The position numbers were made by a program, and so were the translations under genes. The notes below the pieces were generated by a model, which had not been told where the DNA came from, searched no databases, and saw only the letters and a list, made by a program, of their open reading frames with translations. A DNA stretch of 17,402 nucleotides from assembly GCA_963621575.1 (NCBI GenBank), contig CAVFEH010000028.1, positions 1-17,402 on the forward strand, written 5' to 3'. Every line of letters begins with the position of its first letter. The first letter of the stretch is position 1. Positions 1 through 6,205 of the stretch are shown in pieces. The DNA is from UBA1724 sp963621575. GTDB lineage: Bacteria > Verrucomicrobiota > Lentisphaeria > Oligosphaerales > Oligosphaeraceae.

Positions 1-647
1 TCACCGAAGGGCTTACGGTCACGGTCACCGTATGGTTTGCGCTCACGGTCGAAGGGCTTATGGTCACGGTCACCGAAGGGCTTACGGTCACGGTCACCGA
101 AGGGCTTACGGTCACGGTCACCGTATGGTTTGCGCTCACGGTCGAAGGAACGCTCCTCACGGGGTTGCCGGTCCTCGCCGTCCTCGGAATACCAGGGGCG
201 ACGCTCCTCGACCTCAAAGGGCTTCCGGTCACGGTCGAAAGGCTTGCGTCCAAAGGGTTTGCTGTCGCGGTCGAAGGGCTTGCGCTCACGGTCGAAGGGC
301 TTGCGCTCACGGTCACCGTAAGGTTTGCGCTCGCGATCGAAGGGTTTGCGGTCGAATGAGCGTTCCTCGCGGGGCTGCCGGTCTTCGCCGTCTTCGGAGT
401 ACCAGGGGCGACGCTCCTCAGCCTCAAAGGGCCCGCGGCCGCGGTCGCCGTAAGGCTTCCGGTCGCGATCGAAGGGCTTCCGTCCAAAGGGTTTGCGGTC
501 GCGGTCGAAGGGCTTCCGGTCGCGGTCACCGAAGGGCTTGCGTCCAAAGGGTTTCCGGTCGCGGGATCCGGAGGAGTCCTCTTCGCGCCTGCGGTATTCG
601 GGGAAGGGGCTGGCGGCGTATGGTCTGTGTTCCCGGTCGAAGGGTTT
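1..647 (-). repeat. Coding repeat array for the (R/K)-P-(F/Y)-(G)-D-R tail
   Basis: This in-frame array encodes residues 328-542 of the pseudouridine synthase. The short unit is 8-9 residues (such as RKPFGDRD, RKPFDRER, RKPYGDRD), repeated with small changes. On top of it lies a longer duplication: about 72 bp at 361-432 recurs at 151-222, offset by 210 bp (70 codons). Each copy encodes a segment containing EERRPWYSEDGEDRQPREER. Both levels keep frame, so copy number can change without breaking the gene. The plus-strand frames through this array look like Arg/Gly-rich proteins but are shadows. Confidence 0.9.
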
Positions 648-1628
648 CTTTTCCTTCTGCCAATAGGGCTTGGGATCGACGGCGGCAGCCTGTTCAGGGA
701 GGCGGACCTTCTCAAAGACCTTCTGCTGCTCCTCCTCGGAAAGCATGCGCCAAGAGCCGGCGGCCAGCTTGCCGTCCATCTCCAAGGCACCGATGGCGAT
801 GCGGCGCAGGAGAGTCACCTGGAGCCCCACATCCTTGCAAAGGCGGCGCACCTCGCGCTTGCGGCCCTCGCCGAGGGTGAAGACGAGGGTGCAGTGCCCA
901 CGGGAGACATTGACCTCCTCCACGTTGAGGGCGCGGAGGAACTCGTCGTTGTCGTAGAAGCCCTCGATCATGCGGCGGCGGAGGCTGGTGGTGAACTGTC
1001 CATCGCACTCCACGTAGTAGCGTTTCACGATCTGCCGGGAAGGATGCATGACGCGCTGGGCGTACTCGCCGTCATTGGTGAGGATGAGCATCCCCTCGGA
1101 ATCGCGGTCCAGCCGTCCCACGGTGAAGAGCCGCCCGAAGCGCTGGGGGATCAGCTCGAAGACCAGCTTTTCTGCGTGGTCGTCCTTGGCGCTGCAGGTG
1201 TATCCCACGGGCTTGTTGAGCAGGATATAGACCTTTCCCTGGGGATAGCTCTCCACAGGACGCCCCTCAAAACACACATGGTCCTTCTCGGGATCCACGT
1301 TGTAGGCGGGGGAAACCACGGGCTCGCCGTTCACTGTCACCCTGCCCTCCTGAATCAACTCCTCACAGTTCCGACGGGAGGCAATGCCCGCAGACGCCAG
1401 GAACTTGGCCAGACGCTCCTCCTTGCCCGAAGCGCTGCCCTCCTCCACAACCTCCTCCGACTCGCCATCACCCTCAACAGCTTCGCCAAAAAGCAAGGAC
1501 ACGCCTGCGGCGGCCCCACTGTCCACTGCGCCATCCTGCTCCGGCACACACCCCTTTTCGCCGTCAACGGAAGAGGACACTGCGACGTCCTTCTCCTCCT
1601 GGCTCTGATCCAAATCCTTCAAGTCCAT
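1..1628 (-). CDS. rRNA pseudouridine synthase, RsuA/RluB family, with long repetitive C-terminal tail (3' end outside window)
   Basis: Isomerises a uridine in ribosomal RNA to pseudouridine. The minus-strand frame is open from an ATG at 1628 to the left edge, giving 542 visible codons with no stop, so the C-terminus is missing. Residues 1-68 are an acidic, Ser/Glu-rich leader. Residues 69-116 are an S4 RNA-binding domain (ERLAKFLASAGIASRR). The catalytic domain follows, with GRLDRDSEGMLILTND at 171-186; Asp174 is the expected catalytic Asp. GEGRKREVRRL at 253-263 is typical of the RsuA/RluB/RluE/RluF branch. From about residue 328 the protein becomes a low-complexity tail of RKPFDRD/RKPYGDR units, probably disordered and RNA-binding (inference). 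The start is supported by AGGAG nine bases upstream. The target base cannot be read from the sequence; the N- and C-terminal extensions resemble RluB more than RsuA. The family call is secure. Confidence 0.93.
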   Translation of the reverse strand, partial: MDLKDLDQSQEEKDVAVSSSVDGEKGCVPEQDGAVDSGAAAGVSLLFGEAVEGDGESEEVVEEGSASGKEERLAKFLASAGIASRRNCEELIQEGRVTVNGEPVVSPAYNVDPEKDHVCFEGRPVESYPQGKVYILLNKPVGYTCSAKDDHAEKLVFELIPQRFGRLFTVGRLDRDSEGMLILTNDGEYAQRVMHPSRQIVKRYYVECDGQFTTSLRRRMIEGFYDNDEFLRALNVEEVNVSRGHCTLVFTLGEGRKREVRRLCKDVGLQVTLLRRIAIGALEMDGKLAAGSWRMLSEEEQQKVFEKVRLPEQAAAVDPKPYWQKEKKPFDREHRPYAASPFPEYRRREEDSSGSRDRKPFGRKPFGDRDRKPFDRDRKPFGRKPFDRDRKPYGDRGRGPFEAEERRPWYSEDGEDRQPREERSFDRKPFDRERKPYGDRERKPFDRERKPFDRDSKPFGRKPFDRDRKPFEVEERRPWYSEDGEDRQPREERSFDRERKPYGDRDRKPFGDRDRKPFGDRDHKPFDRERKPYGDRDRKPFG

Positions 1629-1676
1629 GCTGAAAATCTCCTGGAAATCCTTTCCGTAAAAATAAAAACATTGCGT

Positions 1677-1682
1677 AATATA
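1677..1682 (-). promoter_or_regulatory. Possible -10 box for the pseudouridine synthase gene
   Basis: TATATT on the minus strand lies in an AT-rich stretch and would start transcription about 40 nt upstream of the ATG at 1628. No good -35 hexamer sits 16-18 bp upstream; TTGTCA at 1692-1697 is too close, with 9 bp between. The same hexamer appears in three other gene-upstream regions of the window, which is mild support. Confidence 0.3.
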
Positions 1683-1713
1683 GTAGATTTTTGACAACTC
1701 AGGACATATCCTG

Positions 1714-1742
1714 TCGACTTTTTACAGCGAATGGCATACAAT
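1714..1742 (+). promoter_or_regulatory. Possible plus-strand promoter for the oxidoreductase operon
   Basis: TCGACT (1714-1719) and TACAAT (1737-1742) are separated by 17 bp. The -10 matches five of six consensus positions and the -35 only weakly. Transcription from here would give an untranslated leader of about 260 nt that includes the four 17-bp repeats. The hairpin at 1700-1713 sits immediately upstream, where an operator could lie. Confidence 0.3.
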
Positions 1743-1908
1743 GTCGAAGTCTTCGGATTCTGTCCAATAACGTCATACTCCTGCGAGTGTTTTGTGTAGA
1801 GGCGCAGCGGGTCCGTCCGCGAATCACACGCTACATTTTCCAACGTTGTCATGGAGACGGCACTCGTGTTGTTCCGTTTTTGACGCACACTCTTGTTCGT
1901 ACCGTCTC

Positions 1909-1976
1909 TTTGTCAAGGGTCCCCGTTTGTCAAGGGTCCCCGTTTGTCAAGGGTCCCCGTTTGTCAAGGGTCCCCG
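1909..1976. repeat. Four perfect tandem copies of a 17-bp repeat
   Basis: The unit TTTGTCAAGGGTCCCCG occurs at 1909-1925, 1926-1942, 1943-1959 and 1960-1976 with no mismatch. Its complement, CGGGGACCCTTGACAAA, contains GGGGACCC and a TTGACA hexamer per copy. The array ends 33 bases upstream of the oxidoreductase ATG. The unit length is not a multiple of three, so a coding role is unlikely. It could be a REP-like intergenic element or a tandem operator; the sequence does not decide which. Confidence 0.95.
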
Positions 1977-2009
1977 TCCCCACACAACAGCTCGAATCGC
2001 AAATCCACC

Positions 2010-3143
2010 ATGGGCACTCTCAAGAAAGCTCCTGCCAAAAAGGCCAGTTCCTCCATCATCACCGCATCCAAAGGTCCCGAGCGTCTCCGCGTTGGTTTCA
2101 TTGGAACGGGGCACATTAGCGCGGCACACCTGGATGGCTACAAATATCTCCCCGAGTTTGAGATTGTAGCCAGCTGCGACATCAAGCCCGAGCGCAACGC
2201 ATGGTTTGTCAGCCAGCCCGGCATGCAGAATGTGCGCACCTATCTGGACTACAACGAAATGCTGAAGAAGGAGAAGCTGGATGTCGTGGATGTGTGCACC
2301 CCCAATGACGTCCACGCCCCGGCGGCCATTGCGGCCTTGAAGGCTGGCTGCCACGTGATGGTGGAGAAGCCCATGGGCATGAATCCGGAGGAGTGTGCGA
2401 AGATGTGCGCCGCCGCGCAGAAAGCGGGCAAAATTCTTGGCGTGGGCTTCCAGTTCCGCTACAACAGCAGCGCCCAGATGTGCCGCCGCGCCTTTGACGC
2501 TGGTCTGCTGGGCGACGTCCTGGTCGTGAAGGTGCAGGCCATGCGCCGTCGCGGCGTGCCCAACTGGGGGGTCTTCGGCCAGAAGGCGCTGCAGGGTGGC
2601 GGCCCCATGATTGACATTGGCGTGCACATGATCGAATGCTCCCACTACGCGGTGGGGCAGCCCGTGCCTGTGTCGGCCACCGGCATGACCTGGACATACC
2701 TGGGCGACAAACCCTCCAATGTGGTCAGTTGCTGGCCCAACTGGGACTACAAGACCTACACTGTGGAAGATCTCTGCGTGGGGCAGGTGCGCTTCGCCAA
2801 TGGCATGCTCATGCAAATTGAGAGCGCCTTCTGCTCCCACATCGCGGAGAACGAATACTTGAACTGGCAGGTCATGGGCACCAAGGGCGGCTTTGATTTC
2901 AAGAACGCCACCCTCTACCACGATCTGGCCGGAACCATGGTGAACTCCAAGGCGGGCTACCTGCCTGCTCAAGACGACAGCTACACCGCCATGTTCCGCC
3001 GCAAGCTCCAGGCCTTCGGCAACGCCATCCGTCTCGGCACCCCGCTGACAGCCAACGGCGAAGAGGGCCTGGCGGTCCAGAAGATCATCGACGGCCTCTA
3101 CAGCTCCGCCGAGCAGGGCGGGAAAGAATTCCTCATCAAGTAG
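2010..3143 (+). CDS. Gfo/Idh/MocA family NAD(P)-dependent oxidoreductase (first of a tandem pair)
   Basis: A 377-aa cytoplasmic sugar or cyclitol dehydrogenase-type enzyme. It has an N-terminal Rossmann fold with the dinucleotide motif GFIGTGHIS at 29-37, then DVVDVCTPNDVHAPAA and the family EKP motif at 119-121 (Lys120 expected catalytic). In the C-terminal domain, GGGPMIDIGVHMIE at 197-210 supplies the usual Asp202 and His206. Length is normal. Residues 1-26 are a basic Ser/Lys/Ala-rich extension before the fold. ATG 2010 is chosen because reading further upstream only translates the 17-bp repeats; no clear Shine-Dalgarno precedes it. The next gene is a close paralogue 49 bases downstream. 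The substrate cannot be told; the RRRGVPNWGVFGQK segment is shared by the pair. Confidence 0.93.
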   Translation: MGTLKKAPAKKASSSIITASKGPERLRVGFIGTGHISAAHLDGYKYLPEFEIVASCDIKPERNAWFVSQPGMQNVRTYLDYNEMLKKEKLDVVDVCTPNDVHAPAAIAALKAGCHVMVEKPMGMNPEECAKMCAAAQKAGKILGVGFQFRYNSSAQMCRRAFDAGLLGDVLVVKVQAMRRRGVPNWGVFGQKALQGGGPMIDIGVHMIECSHYAVGQPVPVSATGMTWTYLGDKPSNVVSCWPNWDYKTYTVEDLCVGQVRFANGMLMQIESAFCSHIAENEYLNWQVMGTKGGFDFKNATLYHDLAGTMVNSKAGYLPAQDDSYTAMFRRKLQAFGNAIRLGTPLTANGEEGLAVQKIIDGLYSSAEQGGKEFLIK

Positions 3144-3192
3144 AAAAACCCTCCACCACTCCTCTTTTCCATTCCGCGTAGCATCATCCCTC

Positions 3193-4290
3193 ATGTCACC
3201 CGAGCTATTCTTCTCCCGGCAACCCATCCGCCAAAAGCCCCTGCGCCTGGCGATCCTGGGCGCCGGACACATCTCCAAGACGCACATCGCCGCCCTCCAG
3301 AGCCTCCCCGAAGCGCGGATCGTGGCGGGGTGCGATATCCGTCCGGAGCGCCTGGAGTGGTTCCGCCAACAGCCCGGCTGCCAGGACGCCCGGGTGTATG
3401 CAGACTACCATGAGATGCTGACGAAGGAGAAGTTGGATGTGGTGGACGTTTGCACCCCCAACAATGTCCACGCCCCGGCGGCCATCGCATCGCTGAAGGC
3501 GGGGTGCCATGTCATGGTGGAGAAGCCCATGGCCATGGATCCCGCCGAATGCGAAAAAATGCTCCAGGCCGCCCGGAAAGCCGGAAAACTCCTGGCGGTT
3601 GGTTTCCAGATCCGCTATACTCCTGCGGTTCAGATGTGCCGCCGGGCCCTGGAGGCGGGGTTGCTGGGGGACATCCTCTACGTGAAAATTCACGCCATGC
3701 GCCGCCGGGGCGTGCCCAACTGGGGCGTCTTCGGCCAAAAGGAGCTGCAGGGCGGCGGCCCCATGGTCGACATCGGCGTGCACCAGATTGAGTCCGCGCA
3801 CTACGCCATGGGCGAGCCCCGTCCGGTGGCGGCCTCGGGCATGACCTGGACCTACTTGGGCGACAAACCCTCCCAGGTGGTCAGCAAATGGCCCGGCTGG
3901 GACACCGAACACTACACAGTGGAGGACCTCTGCGTGGGGCAAGTCCGCTTCGCGACTGGCGCCCTCATGCTCATTGAGAGCTCCTTCTGCTCCCACATCG
4001 AAGACGACACCGCCTACTGGGAACTCATGGGCACCAAGGGCGGCTTCAACAGCCAAACCGGCACCCTCTTCCACGACCAAGCCGGAACCATGCTGAATTC
4101 CACGGCGGGCTACCTGCCGCCACATCCCTGGCCCACCGATTTCGTCACCAAGCTGCGGGACTTTTTCAACGGCATCCGGAAAGGCACGCCGTTGCACGCC
4201 TCCGGCGAAGAGGGCCTGGCGGTCCAGAAGATCATCGACGGCCTCTACCGCTCCGCCGCCGGCAAGGGAAGGGAGGTCCGGATTCCGTGA
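3193..4290 (+). CDS. Gfo/Idh/MocA family NAD(P)-dependent oxidoreductase (second of a tandem pair)
   Basis: 365 aa, colinear with the preceding oxidoreductase and roughly two-thirds identical by eye over the shared 340 or so residues (not computed). Rossmann motif LAILGAGHIS at 19-28, EKP at 110-112 (Lys111), and GGGPMVDIGVHQIE at 187-200 with Asp193 and His197. The two copies share long identical blocks (KEKLDVVDVCTPN, RRRGVPNWGVFGQK, GMTWTYLGDKPS), indicating a tandem duplication with both copies under selection. They differ at the N-terminus and in the region near residues 305-330 that often shapes the substrate pocket, so substrates may differ. Start is ATG 3193, in a C/T-rich context with no visible ribosome site. 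The TGA overlaps the GTG of the LpxC-like gene, so translation is probably coupled. Confidence 0.93.
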   Translation: MSPELFFSRQPIRQKPLRLAILGAGHISKTHIAALQSLPEARIVAGCDIRPERLEWFRQQPGCQDARVYADYHEMLTKEKLDVVDVCTPNNVHAPAAIASLKAGCHVMVEKPMAMDPAECEKMLQAARKAGKLLAVGFQIRYTPAVQMCRRALEAGLLGDILYVKIHAMRRRGVPNWGVFGQKELQGGGPMVDIGVHQIESAHYAMGEPRPVAASGMTWTYLGDKPSQVVSKWPGWDTEHYTVEDLCVGQVRFATGALMLIESSFCSHIEDDTAYWELMGTKGGFNSQTGTLFHDQAGTMLNSTAGYLPPHPWPTDFVTKLRDFFNGIRKGTPLHASGEEGLAVQKIIDGLYRSAAGKGREVRIP

Positions 4291-5333
4291 AGACGGACGC
4301 CCCCGAACTCCTGCGGGATGGGTCCCCGGAGGGCCTGCGCCTGGGGCGCAAGCGGCTTTCGGAAATCCCCGTGGATCTGGAGCTGCCGGCGCCAGAGGGC
4401 TGGGCGCCCCCGGAATTCGCTTGTACAGTGGCGCATGCCGGCGAAATCTCGGGCCCTGCCACCTACCGGAAGGGCGCCACCAGCACAGTGCGTTTCCGCC
4501 CCACGGAGCATCCCGGATGGACCTTTGACCGATCGGACCTGCCGGAGCAGCTCCCCATTCCCGCAGTCGTTGGAAGCGTCTGCCAGGCCAGCCGCGCCAT
4601 TGTGCTGCGCGCCGGCGACGACGCCAACCGCCTGCGCATGAGCGAGCACGTGGTCTGCCACAGGCTGGGCCTTGGCATTGACTGCCTGGACGTATCCCTG
4701 GAATCCGGGGACCCGCCCCTCTTCGACCGGGGCTCCCTCCCCCTCATGGAGACCTTGGACCGCGCAGGGCGCAGGGAGCTTCCGGGGCTCCGCCTGAAAT
4801 ACCTTTCCCCAGAAAGGCCCCAGGCGCTCCTCCATCCGGACAACGGCGGATTCCTCCTGTGGGAGCCCCCGGAGGATCCTGCCGACCATCGGCTCTTCCT
4901 GGATGTGGCCATCGCCTTTCCCACCGCAATCGGAAAAGAGCGCCTGAGACTCTGCCTGACTCCGGAGACCTTCCGGCCCGGCTGCGCCGCCCGCACAAAC
5001 TGCGCAGCCTCCGAAGTCCGGAGGGCACGCCTTCTGAAGTGGTTTTTCCCAGCACTGCGGAATCTGGGCTATACCCGGGAGAACATCCTGCTGGCGGACC
5101 GCGACCGCTACCTCAATGAGCCGGAGGCCACCCTGACGCTTCCCTCCGGGAAGGCGCTGGAGCCCGTCTGGCACCGCACCTGCCTGGACCTGGTGGCGGC
5201 GCTCTCCCTGCTCCCGCCACTGTGCCGCCCCGCCGGCACCATCACCTCCTTCAAGGCCGGACACCTCCTGGACATCCGCTTCCTCACCCTCCTTCTCGCA
5301 CAAGACCGCTTGAGAGAGCTCCCCCATGGCTGA
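4287..5333 (+). CDS. Divergent LpxC-like (UDP-3-O-acyl-GlcNAc deacetylase family) protein
   Basis: 348 aa, recognised by alignment by eye to LpxC, the zinc deacetylase of lipid A synthesis. Residues 57-85 (GPATYRKG...TFDRSDL) match the N-terminal GLHSG...YRRTDL block. MSEHVVCHRLGLGID at 118-132 matches TVEHL.AALAGLGID, keeping Glu120 and His121. RDRYLNEPE at 272-280 matches the DDYRVLNEDG loop. VWHRTCLDLVAAL at 294-306 matches VRHKMLDAIGDL, and SFKAGHLLDI at 321-330 matches AYKSGHALN, keeping His326. The His296-Asp301 pair is H-x4-D rather than the H-x3-D of LpxC, and the ARTFGF and GLALGGS segments are lost. It may be an altered enzyme or a non-catalytic relative. GTG start at 4287, GGAGGT nine bases upstream, overlapping the previous stop (GTGA). 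The last 8 bases overlap the next gene. Confidence 0.68.
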   Translation: MKTDAPELLRDGSPEGLRLGRKRLSEIPVDLELPAPEGWAPPEFACTVAHAGEISGPATYRKGATSTVRFRPTEHPGWTFDRSDLPEQLPIPAVVGSVCQASRAIVLRAGDDANRLRMSEHVVCHRLGLGIDCLDVSLESGDPPLFDRGSLPLMETLDRAGRRELPGLRLKYLSPERPQALLHPDNGGFLLWEPPEDPADHRLFLDVAIAFPTAIGKERLRLCLTPETFRPGCAARTNCAASEVRRARLLKWFFPALRNLGYTRENILLADRDRYLNEPEATLTLPSGKALEPVWHRTCLDLVAALSLLPPLCRPAGTITSFKAGHLLDIRFLTLLLAQDRLRELPHG

Positions 5334-6195
5334 CGCCATCTCGCCAGAATATTTCCCCTTTCTGAGCCGCTGGCACAAAACGCTGGACGGACACCGCCTC
5401 CACTATGTGGACGAGGGCGCCGGCGTCCCCGTGGTGCTGGTCGGCGGGCTCCTGGGCTGGAGCTTTCACTATCGGAAGCTCATGCAGGCATTGCTCAAAC
5501 AGCGCTTCCGCGTGGTCGCCATCGATCCCCTGGGCTTCGGGCTCTCCGAAAAACCAAGGAAATATGACTACTCCCTGGAGAACCACCTGGAGCAGCTGAC
5601 CTGCTTCCTGGCCCAGGAACAGATCCCCCGCTTCCACCTGATCTGCCACGGCAGCGGCACCACCCAGGCGCTGGGATACGCCGTGCAGCACCGCGAGAGG
5701 ATCCGCCGCATCGTCTTGCTGAGCCCCAACATCTTCCCCAACATGCCATGGCTGGACATGGAGCTCCTCATGACCCTCCCCTGGATGATGCAACTACTGG
5801 GCCGTGACACCGCATTCTACGTGAAGAGGCATCTCTCCCGCGGCGTGCGCACGGCGCCCATGTCCCCCCCGGAGCGCAAGCTCATGCTTTCGCCCTACCT
5901 CAGCGTAAAGGGACGCCTTCCCTGGTTTCATTGCTACTACAACTTCCTCAAGCGCCCCCGCCAGAGCGTCTACAGCCTGATGAACGAAATCATCCTGCGC
6001 CTCAAACTCCTCCAACCCAAGGGCGTGCTCTGCATCGGCGGGGAAGAGGACGCCACATACTATCCCCAGGTGGCCGACCGCGTCCAGCAGATCCTCCCCG
6101 ACTCCCTGGTGCTGAACTTTCCCAAGGCGGGACACTTCCTCCTGGAGGACTTCGCGGAGGACGTGATCCCCACGATCTGCCGGTTCTTGGGATAA
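5326..6195 (+). CDS. Alpha/beta-hydrolase fold protein with altered nucleophile elbow
   Basis: 289 aa with a full alpha/beta-hydrolase pattern close to the haloalkane dehalogenase / epoxide hydrolase type. HYVDEGAGVPVVLVGGLLGWS at 26-46 is the first strands and oxyanion-loop region, where the usual HG is GG. DPLGFGLSEKP is at 67-77. The elbow is LICHGSGTTQALGYA at 105-119. The late acid lies in GGEEDATYY (Asp242) and the histidine in KAGHFLLED (His270). Aligned on the common GHSMGG elbow, the nucleophile position is Gly109, with Ser110 one residue later, so catalysis is uncertain. No signal peptide. It starts 8 bases inside the LpxC-like gene, so the two are probably coupled. The substrate is unknown; an acyl or lipid role would fit the neighbour but is inference. 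Confidence 0.88.
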   Translation: MADAISPEYFPFLSRWHKTLDGHRLHYVDEGAGVPVVLVGGLLGWSFHYRKLMQALLKQRFRVVAIDPLGFGLSEKPRKYDYSLENHLEQLTCFLAQEQIPRFHLICHGSGTTQALGYAVQHRERIRRIVLLSPNIFPNMPWLDMELLMTLPWMMQLLGRDTAFYVKRHLSRGVRTAPMSPPERKLMLSPYLSVKGRLPWFHCYYNFLKRPRQSVYSLMNEIILRLKLLQPKGVLCIGGEEDATYYPQVADRVQQILPDSLVLNFPKAGHFLLEDFAEDVIPTICRFLG

Positions 6196-6205
6196 CGGAC
6201 CAATC

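Larger units (their letters stand above)
1629..2009. other. Divergent intergenic region between the pseudouridine synthase and oxidoreductase genes
   Basis: No convincing gene lies in these 381 bases. The region is more AT-rich near 1640-1790 than its surroundings. It holds candidate promoters for both strands, a short hairpin CAGGA-CATA-TCCTG at 1700-1713, a 7-bp inverted repeat GAGACGG (1854-1860) / CCGTCTC (1902-1908), an 8-bp palindrome CAACGTTG near 1842, and the 17-bp tandem repeats at 1909-1976. Open frames crossing it in both directions have no recognisable protein content. The oxidoreductase frame can be read back into the repeats, but the peptide there is just translated repeat. Confidence 0.7.

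Noticed and set aside
1..647. CRISPR-like appearance of the short repeats
   Set aside because: Units are about 24-27 bp, contiguous, without unique spacers, and in frame with a protein.
32..1694. Plus-strand frames through the pseudouridine synthase, including a repeat-rich 282-codon frame
   Set aside because: The minus strand gives a clean S4 and pseudouridine synthase domain and an in-frame repeat tail. The plus frames are its complement.
1909..1976. CRISPR-like or coding interpretation of the 17-bp repeats
   Set aside because: No spacers, units directly abut, and 17 bp does not preserve reading frame.
1947..3287. A 446-codon minus-strand frame opposite the first oxidoreductase
   Set aside because: His/Gly/Ala-rich shadow of the real gene; its C-terminal end is translated tandem repeat.
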